This document shows positions 32,787-41,233 of a stretch of DNA of 47,225 nt, piece after piece (within the stretch, counting starts at the first letter, position 1; each line of letters begins with the position of its first letter). The position numbers were made by a program, and so were the translations under genes. Source of the DNA: Mycoplasma sp. CAG:472 (GTDB taxonomy: Bacteria; Bacillota_I; Bacilli_A; RF39; UBA660); NCBI GenBank assembly GCA_000437315.1, contig FR899423.1:1-47225 (forward strand), in the 5' to 3' direction. The notes beneath the pieces are model-generated. The model was not told where the DNA came from, ran no database searches, and saw only the letters and a program-made list of their open reading frames with translations.

Positions 32787-34746
32787 ATTAACTGATATTT
32801 TAAATAAAGCAGCATATGAATATTATACACTAGATAGTCCTAGTATTACTGACCAAGAATATGATAAGTATCTAAAGGAACTTGAAACTCTTGAGGAAAA
32901 ATATCCTGAATATAAAAGACCTGATTCAGTTACTCAAAGGGTAGGTGGACAAGTTATTTCTAAGTTTGAAAAAGTTCGTCATGAAATACCAATGTTATCA
33001 CTACCTGATGTATTTAATATTGAGGAAATAGAAAGTTTTTATAATAAAATAAAAGATGCTGGTATATCACCTCATTTTGTATGTGAGCAAAAAATTGATG
33101 GTCTTTCTGTATCACTTGTTTATAAGAAAGGTGTACTTGTAAGAGCGGCCACCAGAGGCGATGGAACTACTGGAGAAAATATAACTCATAATGTTAAAAC
33201 AATAAAAAATGTTCCTTTAGTTTTATCAGAAAAAATAGATATTGAAGTACGCGGAGAAATATTTATGCATAAAGATACTTTAAAATCTTTAAATGAAGAA
33301 AGAGAAAAAGAAGGAAAACCGCTTTTGCAAAATTGCCGTAATGCAGCAGCAGGCTCTATTAGACAGCTTGATTCTTCAGTAGCGGCCAAAAGAAATCTTG
33401 ATGTATTTATTTATCATTTACCTAATCCAGAAGATTATAATCTAAAGACTCATTATGAAGCTTTGAAATTTATGGCTAAACTTGGATTTAAGGTTAATAC
33501 AAAGTGGAATAAACTTGTTTTTACTATTGATGAAATAAAAGAATATATTGATAAACTTGCTAAAGAAAGAGAAAGTCTATCATATGATATTGATGGTGTT
33601 GTTATAAAAGTTAATGAACTTGATGCTCAAAAAAACTTAGGATATACAGCAAAATATCCAAGATGGGCAATAGCTTATAAATTTCCTAATGACGAAGTTT
33701 ATACAAAATTAAAAGATATTATTTTTACTGTTGGAAGAACAGGCCAAATAACTCCGAATGCTGTTTTAGATCCTGTTATAGTAATGGGTTCAACTATATC
33801 AAGAGCAACTTTACATAATGAAGATAATGTTTTATCACTTGGACTTAAAATAGGAGATATTGTGGCAATTCATAAAGCAGGAGATGTTATTCCTGAGGTA
33901 ATTCGTGCTCTTCCAGAAAGAAGAACAGGTAAGGAAAAAGACTTTGTAATGATTAAAAACTGTCCAATATGCAAAAGTGCTTTAGTAAAAAAAGAGGGTA
34001 CTGTAGACTATTTTTGTGTAAATGATGATTGCCCTAAGAGAAATATTGAACTTCTTATACATTTTGCTTCGAAAAATGCAATGAATATAGATGGTCTTGG
34101 TGATAGAATTATTGAAGATTTATACAATATGAAGTATGTTTTAAATATTGATGATTTTTATCATTTAGAAAAATATAAAGATGATTTAAAACTTCTCGAG
34201 GGTTATGGTGAAAAAAGTGTGGAAAATCTACTTAATTCCATTGAAAACTCTAAACATAATAGTTTAGAAAGATTACTTTTTGGTTTAGGAATTCCGAATG
34301 TTGGTAGTAAAACCGCTAAAATACTTGCTAAAAGATTTGAAAATATTGATAATTTAATCGAAGCAGACAAAGATACTTTAACTAATATAAAAGATATAGG
34401 AAGTATTATTGCTAGTTCAATTATAGATTATTTTAGTAAAAATCTTGACCTTATTAAAAAATTAAAAGAATTAAATATTAATATGAATTATTTAGGTGAA
34501 AAAGAAACATTTAATGAAAATATTACTAATAAAAAGTTTGTTATAACAGGTACTATTGAGGGTATTCCAAGAGATGAAATAAAATTATTTATTGAAAATA
34601 ATGGTGGTACTGTTACCGGTTCTGTATCTAAAAATACGGATGCAGTTATTGTAGGAACAGATCCTGGTAGTAAATATGATAAAGCCCTTACTCTTAATAT
34701 AAAGATTATTAATGAAGAAGAAATTAAACAAATAATGGGTAAATAA
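32767..34746 (+). CDS. ligA: NAD-dependent DNA ligase
   Basis: Seals nicks during replication and repair using NAD. 659 residues: N-terminal Ia domain (NKAAYEYYTLDSPSITDQEYD), adenylation domain with catalytic Lys in CEQKIDGLSVSL, OB fold, zinc finger CPIC...FCVNDDCP, helix-hairpin-helix repeats (LFGLGIPNVGSKTAKIL) and a C-terminal BRCT domain (NKKFVITGTIEGIPRDEI, about 585-659). The frame opens further upstream (32734), but the family N-terminus MKERIDELTDIL starts at 32767; 32761 is also possible. SD is weak (GGAATG), consistent with translational coupling to the overlapping gene. Confidence 0.95.
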   Translation: MKERIDELTDILNKAAYEYYTLDSPSITDQEYDKYLKELETLEEKYPEYKRPDSVTQRVGGQVISKFEKVRHEIPMLSLPDVFNIEEIESFYNKIKDAGISPHFVCEQKIDGLSVSLVYKKGVLVRAATRGDGTTGENITHNVKTIKNVPLVLSEKIDIEVRGEIFMHKDTLKSLNEEREKEGKPLLQNCRNAAAGSIRQLDSSVAAKRNLDVFIYHLPNPEDYNLKTHYEALKFMAKLGFKVNTKWNKLVFTIDEIKEYIDKLAKERESLSYDIDGVVIKVNELDAQKNLGYTAKYPRWAIAYKFPNDEVYTKLKDIIFTVGRTGQITPNAVLDPVIVMGSTISRATLHNEDNVLSLGLKIGDIVAIHKAGDVIPEVIRALPERRTGKEKDFVMIKNCPICKSALVKKEGTVDYFCVNDDCPKRNIELLIHFASKNAMNIDGLGDRIIEDLYNMKYVLNIDDFYHLEKYKDDLKLLEGYGEKSVENLLNSIENSKHNSLERLLFGLGIPNVGSKTAKILAKRFENIDNLIEADKDTLTNIKDIGSIIASSIIDYFSKNLDLIKKLKELNINMNYLGEKETFNENITNKKFVITGTIEGIPRDEIKLFIENNGGTVTGSVSKNTDAVIVGTDPGSKYDKALTLNIKIINEEEIKQIMGK

Positions 34747-34761
34747 ATTTTATAGTATGAG

Positions 34762-34794
34762 AAAGATTATTATAGTTATGTAATAATCTTTTTA
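34762..34794 (+). terminator. Terminator of pcrA-ligA
   Basis: AAAGATTATTA (34762-34772) pairs with TAATAATCTTT (34781-34791) followed by T run. Confidence 0.8.
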
Positions 34795-34826
34795 TATTGA
34801 ATATAAAAATAATTATAAATGTAAAA

Positions 34827-34844
34827 TTGTTGCAATTGCAACAA
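34827..34844. promoter_or_regulatory. Palindromic operator upstream of pflB
   Basis: TTGTTGCAATTGCAACAA, a perfect 18-bp palindrome centred at 34835.5, contains the 16-bp palindrome found before nrdD. A -10 candidate TAATAT (34865-34870) lies at the same distance (29.5 bp) from the centre as the nrdD -10, and there is no normal -35. Confidence 0.75.
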
Positions 34845-34893
34845 AACATTTTGAAAATTTATGATAATATTATTTATACTAGGAGGTAAAAAA

Positions 34894-37116
34894 ATGAAAT
34901 ATTATGATGAATTTGTAAAAGGTAATTGGTGTAAAAAAATTGATGTAGAAAACTTTATTGAACTAAATTATAAGGAATATTTAGGTGATGAAAAGTTTTT
35001 ATGTAAATCTACACCTAAAACAAACTTAGTAATGGAAAAAGTAAATGATTTATTAAAAAAAGAACTAAATAAAAAAGTTTTAGATATAGAAACTTCAATA
35101 TTAAGTGGTATCAATAACTTTTCACCTGGATATATTTGTAAAGAAGATGATGTAATTGTAGGGCTTCAGACAGATAAACCGCTTAAAAGAATGATTAATC
35201 CTTATGGTGGAATAAGAATGGTTTATAATGAACTTAATTCTTATGGTTATAAACTTGATGAAAGTATTGATAAGTATTTTAATGAGTTTAGGAAAACCCA
35301 TAATGATGGTGTTTTTGATGCTTATACTGATGAAATGAAACTTGCAAGACATGTACATTTATTAACGGGTCTTCCAGATAGTTACGGAAGAGGAAGAATT
35401 ATTGGAGATTATCGCCGTATTGCTTTATATGGAACAGACTTTTTAATTAAATGTAAACAGGAAGATAAGGAAAATCTTTCACATGATATGAGTGATGATG
35501 TTATTAGACTTTCCGAAGAAATAAGTATGCAAATAAAGGCTTTAAAACAGCTTACTTTAATGGCTAAAAGTTATGGATTTGATATTTCAGTTCCTGCGCA
35601 AAATGCTCGTGAGGCAGTAGAGTGGACTTATTTAGGCTATTTAGCGGCAGTTAAGGAAAATAATGGTGCTGCGATGAGCTTAGGAAGAGTTGATGCTTTT
35701 TTTGATATTTATTTCGAAAAAGATTTAAAAGAAAAGACTATTACGGAAAGTATGATTCAAGAAATTATTGATAATTTTGTTATTAAGTTAAGACTTGTAA
35801 GGCATTTAAGAACTCCAGAGTATGATGAACTTTTCTCTGGTGATCCTACTTGGGTAACTTGTTCACTTGGAGGAATGCATAGTAAAAAGTCACTTGTTAC
35901 AAAAACAAGTTATCGTATTATTCATACACTTGAAAATTTAGGACCTGCCCCTGAACCTAATATAACAATTTTATATAGTAAAGATTTACCAATTAATTTT
36001 AAAAAATATTGTTCAAGAATATCTATTAAAACAGATTCAATTCAATATGAAAATGATGATTTAATGAGAAAAATATTTGGAAATGATTATGGTATTGCAT
36101 GCTGTGTTTCGGCAATGAGGTTAGGTAAAGATATGCAGTTTTTTGGAGCTAGATGTAATCTTGCAAAAGCACTTTTATATGCAATTAATGGTGGAATAGA
36201 TGAAATTGAAATTGTTAAAGTTTTTGAAAATATTCCTAAGAATAATGAAAAAATTTTAAATTATAAAACAGTTTTAAAAAATTATTACCTAGTTATTTCA
36301 AAAGTTGCAAAACTTTATGCTAATACGATGAATGTAATTCACTATATGCATGACAAATATGCTTATGAAAGTGTAATGATGGCTCTTCATGATACAGATG
36401 TAAATCATTTAATGGCTTATGGTGTTGCTGGACTTTCGGTAGTTGTCGATAGTTTATCTGCGATAAAATATGCAAAAGTAAAACCTATTCGTGATGAAAA
36501 TGGCATATCTATAGATTTTATTATTGAGGGAGACTATCCAAAATTTGGAAATGACGATGATAAAGTTGATGAAATTGCAAAGGATGTTTTAAATTACTTT
36601 TATAATGAATTAAAAAAAGTAAAAACATATAAAAATGCAAAACCCACTATGTCTATACTAACAATTACTTCGAATATAGTTTATGGTAAAAGTACAGGAA
36701 GTACACCAGATGGTAGAAAGAAAGGTCAGCCTTTTGCACCTGGAGCAAATCCAATGCATGAAAGAGATAAAAATGGTGCAGTAGCCTCACTTAATTCAGT
36801 AGCAAAAATAGATTATCAAAAATATGCTCTTGATGGTGTTTCAAATACTTTTACTATTATTCCAGATAGTTTAGGAAAAAATGCTGATGAAAAAGTAAAT
36901 AATTTAGTAAATTTATTAGATGGTTATTTTGTAAAGGGAGGACATCATTTAAATGTTAATGTTCTAAATAAAGAAACTTTAATTGATGCTATGAATAATC
37001 CTGAAAAATATCCACTTTTAACAATAAGAGTATCTGGTTATGCAGTTAGATTTAATAGACTTACTAAAGAGCAACAACTCGAAGTTATTTCAAGGACTTT
37101 CCATGATAAACTCTAA
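34894..37116 (+). CDS. pflB: Formate C-acetyltransferase (pyruvate formate-lyase)
   Basis: Glycyl-radical enzyme converting pyruvate + CoA to acetyl-CoA + formate. 740 residues: the adjacent active-site cysteines in GIACCVSAM (Cys403-Cys404) and the radical loop RVSGYAVRF (Gly715) are intact, which marks PFL rather than a diol dehydratase or other glycyl-radical enzyme. GRGRIIGDYRR and PGANPMHERD (within GQPFAPGANPMHERDKNG) are typical. The frame opens at 34861, but ATG 34894 has AGGAGG upstream. pflA overlaps its 3' end. It is likely controlled through the upstream palindrome by the Crp/Fnr protein at 4666. Confidence 0.97.
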   Translation: MKYYDEFVKGNWCKKIDVENFIELNYKEYLGDEKFLCKSTPKTNLVMEKVNDLLKKELNKKVLDIETSILSGINNFSPGYICKEDDVIVGLQTDKPLKRMINPYGGIRMVYNELNSYGYKLDESIDKYFNEFRKTHNDGVFDAYTDEMKLARHVHLLTGLPDSYGRGRIIGDYRRIALYGTDFLIKCKQEDKENLSHDMSDDVIRLSEEISMQIKALKQLTLMAKSYGFDISVPAQNAREAVEWTYLGYLAAVKENNGAAMSLGRVDAFFDIYFEKDLKEKTITESMIQEIIDNFVIKLRLVRHLRTPEYDELFSGDPTWVTCSLGGMHSKKSLVTKTSYRIIHTLENLGPAPEPNITILYSKDLPINFKKYCSRISIKTDSIQYENDDLMRKIFGNDYGIACCVSAMRLGKDMQFFGARCNLAKALLYAINGGIDEIEIVKVFENIPKNNEKILNYKTVLKNYYLVISKVAKLYANTMNVIHYMHDKYAYESVMMALHDTDVNHLMAYGVAGLSVVVDSLSAIKYAKVKPIRDENGISIDFIIEGDYPKFGNDDDKVDEIAKDVLNYFYNELKKVKTYKNAKPTMSILTITSNIVYGKSTGSTPDGRKKGQPFAPGANPMHERDKNGAVASLNSVAKIDYQKYALDGVSNTFTIIPDSLGKNADEKVNNLVNLLDGYFVKGGHHLNVNVLNKETLIDAMNNPEKYPLLTIRVSGYAVRFNRLTKEQQLEVISRTFHDKL

Positions 37117-37816
37117 ATTATCAGTATCTAAAATAGAAAGTTTTTCTTGTGTTGATGGTCCAGGCATTAGAACAGTTATATTTTTTAATAATTGTCCCTT
37201 AAGATGTAAGTTTTGTCATAATCCAGAAATGCAACAAGAAATTAATAAACTTGATATTAATTATCAAAAACTTTATAAACTTATATTAAATAATAAGCCC
37301 TATTATAAAAGTAATGGGGGAGTAACTTTTTCTGGAGGAGAACCACTTTTATCACAAAAAAGTATATATAAACTTGTTAAGAAATTAAAAAGAAAAAATA
37401 TTAATATAGCCTTAGATACTTCTGGATATTCTACAAAAATAAATTTAAAATTACTAAAAATGTTTGATTATGTGCTTCTTGATATAAAGTCAGTTTATCC
37501 AGATAAGTTTAATTATTTAACTGAGGGTAATATTGAAGTAGTAGATAATTTTATAAATAAACTTAATGAAGTAAATACTAAAGTAATTATTAGAGTAGTA
37601 ATTATTCCTGGAATAAATGATACTAAAGAATATATGAATGATTTAAAAAAATATATTTCAAAAATAAAAAATATAGTTAAAGTAGAATTTTTACCATTTC
37701 ATACTTTAGGTTTTTCTAAATATAATGAATATAATATAGAAAATCCATTTAAAAATATAGAGGCTATGAGTAATGAAAAATGTAATGAACTTTATAAATA
37801 TTTTTCAAAATTATAA
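37103..37816 (+). CDS. pflA: Pyruvate formate-lyase-activating enzyme (radical SAM)
   Basis: 238 residues. Cluster motif CPLRCKFC (CxxxCxxC) preceded by CVDGPGIRTVIFFNNC and followed by NGGVTFSGGEPLL, as in PflA. It generates the glycyl radical on PflB. The frame is open 21 codons further upstream, but ATG 37103 has AAGGAC 6 nt before it and gives the usual PflA N-terminus; it overlaps pflB by 14 bp. No terminator hairpin is evident after the stop before the promoter at 37841. Confidence 0.95.
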   Translation: MINSKLSVSKIESFSCVDGPGIRTVIFFNNCPLRCKFCHNPEMQQEINKLDINYQKLYKLILNNKPYYKSNGGVTFSGGEPLLSQKSIYKLVKKLKRKNINIALDTSGYSTKINLKLLKMFDYVLLDIKSVYPDKFNYLTEGNIEVVDNFINKLNEVNTKVIIRVVIIPGINDTKEYMNDLKKYISKIKNIVKVEFLPFHTLGFSKYNEYNIENPFKNIEAMSNEKCNELYKYFSKL

Positions 37817-37840
37817 AATATTTAATAAATATAAAAACTA

Positions 37841-37869
37841 TTGATTAACAAATAAATGTTTGTTATAAT
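37841..37869 (+). promoter_or_regulatory. Promoter of the 37.9 kb structured RNA
   Basis: TTGATT (37841-37846), 17 bp, TATAAT (37864-37869). The expected start near 37876 is 12 nt before the first helix. Confidence 0.7.
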
Positions 37870-37875
37870 TTAAAT

Positions 37876-38004
37876 GTATTAATTAAACCTCACAAGTGTT
37901 AATATGACATCTAAATGTCGATAGCATGTGTTTCTTGGGTGAGGAAGAATCACATATGATGCGGGAAAATATATCTTATATAAGGTGTATTTTCCTGCTT
38001 TTTT
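37876..38004 (+). ncRNA. Unidentified structured leader or small RNA ending in a terminator
   Basis: CCTCAC (37888-37893) pairs with GTGAGG (37939-37944), extended by AAG/CTT; inside, GACAT-CTAA-ATGTC makes a hairpin (37906-37919) and the remaining ~25 nt form a junction. After a short linker, GCGGGAAAATA (37961-37971) pairs with TATTTTCCTGC (37988-37998) and is followed by T6, an intrinsic terminator. A SD-like GAAAGGATGG follows at once, but the next ATG is followed directly by TAA. The domain-linker-terminator layout is that of a riboswitch or attenuator; I could not match it to a known class. The ORF6N gene starts about 125 bp further on. Confidence 0.55.
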
Positions 38005-38048
38005 ATTTGAAAGGATGGTAGAGAAATTATGTAAAATTATATAAATAT

Positions 38049-38079
38049 AACTTGAGGTCGAATTTTTCGACCTCAAGTT
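38049..38079. repeat. Perfect inverted repeat upstream of ORF6N gene 2
   Basis: AACTTGAGGTCGAA (38049-38062) and TTCGACCTCAAGTT (38066-38079), loop TTT, no T tail. Its ACTTGAGGTCG arm is identical to the arm of the inverted repeat inside the gene (38319-38347), 50 bp upstream of the start codon; it may be an operator. Confidence 0.75.
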
Positions 38080-38128
38080 GGAAATCAAAATTATAAAAAT
38101 TATTTGAATGTATTTTATGGAGGCAAAA

Positions 38129-38995
38129 ATGAATGATTTAATTGAAAATAAAATAGAAAATTTAGTATATGAAGTTAGAGGTGTAGAGGTTATGCTTGAT
38201 TCTGATTTAGCAATGCTTTATGAAGTTGAAACAAAAAGAATTAATGAGGCTTATTATAGAAATATTGATAAATTTCCAGAGAGAATTTCTTGGAAATTAA
38301 CAAAAGATGAAGCAAATAACTTGAGGTCGCAATTTGCGACCTCAAGTGGGGTAAATAATTATGGAGGTAGAAGATATTTACCAAGAGTCTTTACTGAGCA
38401 AGGAATTTATATGCTTGCTACAATATTAAAATCGAGTGTTGCAACCAAAGTATCAATTGCAATTATGGACACCTTTGTTAGAATGAGACATTATATTAAT
38501 TACAATAAATATATGTTACCAAATAGAATGTTACTTTTAGAAGATAAAGTTGATAATAATACAAAAAGAATAAACCAATTGTTTGACATGTTTGACCCTA
38601 AAGAGATTACAAAAGAATATTTATTTTTTGAAAATCAGTTGTTTAAATCACATTATGTATTAAATAAAATATTTGAATCTGCCAAAGAAGAAATAATAAT
38701 AGTGGATAATTATGCTGATAAGGAACTATTAATGTATCTTTCTACACTGCAAAAAAGCATAAAGATTATTTCTAAGAATATGGATAATTTATTAATAGCA
38801 AAATATGAAAAAGAATTTAATAATATAGAATTTATACGAAAAGATATATTTCACGATAGATTTATAATATTAGATAGAGAAAAACTATTTTCTTGTGGAT
38901 CATCTTTTAAAGATTTAGGAAAAAAATGTTTTGCTATTAATTTGATGGAAGATAAAATTATATTAAATGAATTATTGAATAAAATATTAAACTAA
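38129..38995 (+). CDS. ORF6N-domain protein with PLD-like C-terminal domain (copy 2)
   Basis: 288 residues, paralogue of the gene at 23968 with the same two-domain plan: ORF6N (about 5-115; YEVRGVEVMLDSDLAMLYEV, LRSQFATSS, RYLPRVFTEQGIYMLATIL) and a C-terminal PLD-like domain (IIIVDNYADKELL, FHDRFIILDREKLFSCGSSF). Start ATG 38129 has ATGGAGGC upstream; the frame opens at 38108 with no SD. Unlike copy 1 it has no HTH partner. It is preceded by an unexplained structured RNA and an inverted repeat that recurs inside the gene. Function unknown. Confidence 0.82.
   Translation: MNDLIENKIENLVYEVRGVEVMLDSDLAMLYEVETKRINEAYYRNIDKFPERISWKLTKDEANNLRSQFATSSGVNNYGGRRYLPRVFTEQGIYMLATILKSSVATKVSIAIMDTFVRMRHYINYNKYMLPNRMLLLEDKVDNNTKRINQLFDMFDPKEITKEYLFFENQLFKSHYVLNKIFESAKEEIIIVDNYADKELLMYLSTLQKSIKIISKNMDNLLIAKYEKEFNNIEFIRKDIFHDRFIILDREKLFSCGSSFKDLGKKCFAINLMEDKIILNELLNKILN
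38319..38347. repeat. Perfect inverted repeat inside ORF6N gene 2
   Basis: ACTTGAGGTCGCAA (38319-38332), one central T, TTGCGACCTCAAGT (38334-38347): 14-bp perfect arms over the codons for LRSQFATS, the same place as in copy 1. Confidence 0.8.
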
Positions 38996-39026
38996 TTTAA
39001 ATAGAAGTACTAAAAATAAAAAATCA

Positions 39027-39035
39027 TGGTATAAT
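39027..39035 (+). promoter_or_regulatory. Extended -10 promoter of murF
   Basis: TG-G-TATAAT, perfect -10 with the extended TG, 22 bp before the start codon. Confidence 0.6.
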
Positions 39036-39057
39036 TGTTGTGAAAGAGGAAAGTGTT

Positions 39058-40380
39058 ATGACAGTTAAAGATATAATAAAAATATGTAATGGAAAACTAT
39101 TATGTGGTGATGAAAATATAGTATGTGAAAATTTTTCTAAAGATACAAGAACTATAAATACTAGTGATGTTTATGTTGGTATTAAGGGTGATAATTTTGA
39201 TGGTAATTTATTTTATAAAGATGCTATTAAAAATGGTGCAAGTGTATGTATTTTAGATAATGAAGATGTAATAAAGGAAAAAATTGGTACTATTATTCTT
39301 GTAGAGGATACAATTTTAGCTCTTGGATGCCTTGCATCTTATAAAAGAAATTTATATGACATTCCTGTTATTGCAATAACTGGTAGTGTAGGAAAAACAT
39401 CAGTTAAAGATATGATTTATGAAGTTTTAAAATCAAAATATAATGTTTTATGTACAAAAGAAAATTATAATAACAATATTGGTGTACCCCTTACTATTTT
39501 AGGTTTAAAAAATCATGATGCTTTAATTGTAGAAATGGGTATGAATCATATGAAAGAACTTTCCTATTTATCTAAAATAGCAAAACCTACTATGGCAGTT
39601 ATTACTAATATAGGAACAGCTCATATTGGAAACCTTGGAAGTAGAGAAAATATTTTAAAAGCTAAACTTGAGGTTCTTGATGGTATGAATGGTGGTATGT
39701 TATTTATAAATAATGATAATGATATGCTTCAGAAAGTCAAATATGATAATTTAGTGACAATAGGTATAGAAAATAAAAGTGATTTTATGGCAACAGATAT
39801 AAAGGAAGATGCTTTTTCATCACAATTTAAGATTAATGATGAAAATATAAAATTAAATGTTGGCAGTAATGCTTTTATTTATAATGCACTTTTTGCTTAT
39901 GCTGTTGGAAAGTCTTTAGGTGTTTCTAAAGAAAATATTAAAACCTCTTTAAAAAATTTTAAATTAAGTCCTCATCGATTAGAAAAATTTGAAACAAAAA
40001 AATATACTATAATTGATGATACTTATAATGCAAGTTTAGATTCAGTTAAAAATTCATTAGGTCTTTTAAGTAAAATCTTAGGAAGAAAAGTATTTGTTTT
40101 CGCGGATATTCTTGAGGTAGATAGTTTTGCAAAAGATATTCATGAAAAAGTTGCTGAAAGTATAATAGAAAATAAAATTGATGTAACTATATGTGTAGGA
40201 AAATTTTCTAAATATACTTATGAAAAATTAATAACAAATAATAAAGAAACATATTATTTTAAAAATAATAACGAATTAATAAATAACTTAAATTCTATTT
40301 TAAAGGAAAAAGATACTATTTTAATAAAAGGTTCACATTCAATGAAGTTAATTGAGGTAGTAGATTTCTTAAGGAAGTAA
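39058..40380 (+). CDS. murF: UDP-N-acetylmuramoyl-tripeptide--D-alanyl-D-alanine ligase
   Basis: Adds D-Ala-D-Ala to the UDP-MurNAc tripeptide, the last cytoplasmic stem-peptide step. About 440 residues: the MurF N-terminal domain (NFSKDTRTINTSDVYVGIKG), P-loop ITGSVGKTSVKDM, YNNNIGVPLTIL, EMGMNH, TNIGTAHIGNLGS and the C-terminal DDTYNASLDSVKNSL and FADILEVD segments. ATG 39058 with AGAGGAAAG upstream is preferred over the in-frame GTG 39040. It is a single gene; the usual partner ddl is not adjacent. Confidence 0.95.
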   Translation: MTVKDIIKICNGKLLCGDENIVCENFSKDTRTINTSDVYVGIKGDNFDGNLFYKDAIKNGASVCILDNEDVIKEKIGTIILVEDTILALGCLASYKRNLYDIPVIAITGSVGKTSVKDMIYEVLKSKYNVLCTKENYNNNIGVPLTILGLKNHDALIVEMGMNHMKELSYLSKIAKPTMAVITNIGTAHIGNLGSRENILKAKLEVLDGMNGGMLFINNDNDMLQKVKYDNLVTIGIENKSDFMATDIKEDAFSSQFKINDENIKLNVGSNAFIYNALFAYAVGKSLGVSKENIKTSLKNFKLSPHRLEKFETKKYTIIDDTYNASLDSVKNSLGLLSKILGRKVFVFADILEVDSFAKDIHEKVAESIIENKIDVTICVGKFSKYTYEKLITNNKETYYFKNNNELINNLNSILKEKDTILIKGSHSMKLIEVVDFLRK

Positions 40381-40383
40381 AAT

Positions 40384-40401
40384 TGATAATAATGATTATC
40401 A
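40384..40401. promoter_or_regulatory. Possible Fur-type operator
   Basis: TGATAATAATGATTATCA has perfect 7-bp arms (TGATAAT/ATTATCA); taken from 40385 it matches the classical 19-bp Fur box at 15 of 19 positions. It lies just upstream of the -10 TATAAT (40424-40429) of the next gene. The AT-rich background weakens the case. Confidence 0.35.
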
Positions 40402-40445
40402 TCCTTTATTAGAATTATTAAGTTATAATGAAGGTGGAGTTTAAT

Positions 40446-41138
40446 ATGAATTACAGTGTATTTTTTAGTCGAATAGAAATAGGAATGGATATAGCACTTA
40501 CTAAAATAAAAAGTATTTTGCCTGAAAAACCTAAAGTTGTTATTTTGCCCTGGACTTTTCCTACAGAATTAGATGCAAATTTACTTGATAATGATTTTTT
40601 TAAAAAAGGTGGAAGAAGATATAATAAATATGTTAATGAATTAAAAAAACTTGGTATTAATGAGGAAAATATTAAAGTATTAAATTGTTATAGTGATTCA
40701 AAAGAAAAAATTAAAAAAACTTTAAAAGAAAGTAATGTTTTACTTCTTCCCGGAGGTAATCCAGAAATGCTTTTTGATAAAGTAGTACATAAAACAGAAA
40801 TATTATATGAAATAAAATATTATAAAGGACTTATTATCGGAGAAAGTGCTGGAACAGAACTTCAGTTAAAAAGATATTTTATTACCGCTAAAAACAATTA
40901 TTATAAATATTTTGCTTTTTACGATGGCTTTGGAGTAATTGATGATCCATTTTATATGGATGTTCATTCAATTAATAATAAAAATTATTTGAATAAACTA
41001 AAGAAAGTTAGTAATGAAACTGGTAAAGATGTTTATGGAATATTTGATGATGGTGTTTTAATTTATGATAGAACTTCAAAAGAAGTTTTTAAATATGGAA
41101 ATGTAATAAAGTTTACTCCTAAAGATAAAAAGAAATAA
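40446..41138 (+). CDS. Peptidase S51-like protein (dipeptidase E/cyanophycinase type)
   Basis: 230 residues. The flavodoxin-like S51 layout is seen: VVILPWTF at the first strand, LLLPGGNPEMLFD, then the nucleophile elbow GLIIGESAGTEL (Ser in G-x-S-A-G). His in MDVHSI and late Glu/Asp could complete the site. Related enzymes cleave Asp-X or isoaspartyl dipeptides and cyanophycin; the substrate is unknown here. ATG 40446 has AAGGTGGAG upstream, preferred over ATG 40428. A Fur-like palindrome lies upstream. Confidence 0.78.
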   Translation: MNYSVFFSRIEIGMDIALTKIKSILPEKPKVVILPWTFPTELDANLLDNDFFKKGGRRYNKYVNELKKLGINEENIKVLNCYSDSKEKIKKTLKESNVLLLPGGNPEMLFDKVVHKTEILYEIKYYKGLIIGESAGTELQLKRYFITAKNNYYKYFAFYDGFGVIDDPFYMDVHSINNKNYLNKLKKVSNETGKDVYGIFDDGVLIYDRTSKEVFKYGNVIKFTPKDKKK

Positions 41139-41188
41139 TGGATATAAAAGAATATTTAAATAAAGGTAAATTTAAAATTTTAATTTAA
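41138..41188 (+). CDS. Possible 16-residue leader or remnant ORF
   Basis: ATG overlaps the preceding stop (TAATG) and encodes MDIKEYLNKGKFKILI, followed by TAA. It could be translated by coupling, or be the decayed start of a lost gene. There is no independent SD. It lies just upstream of the ldh promoter. Confidence 0.2.
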   Translation: MDIKEYLNKGKFKILI

Positions 41189-41203
41189 TATATTATAAAA
41201 TTA

Positions 41204-41212
41204 TGTTATACT
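41204..41212 (+). promoter_or_regulatory. Extended -10 promoter of ldh
   Basis: TG-T-TATACT, 22 bp before the ldh start; the -35 region is poor. Confidence 0.5.
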
Positions 41213-41233
41213 TTATCTATAAGGTAGGTAGAT

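Noticed and set aside
37879..38088. 69-residue minus-strand frame over the structured RNA
   Set aside because: Coincides with paired RNA elements; no SD or promoter on that strand.
37804..38105. Possible direct repeat (TCAAAATTATAAAA) around the structured RNA and ORF6N upstream region, like the ppdK case
   Set aside because: Only 14 AT-only-rich bases match, without hairpin or flanking similarity; expected by chance in this composition.
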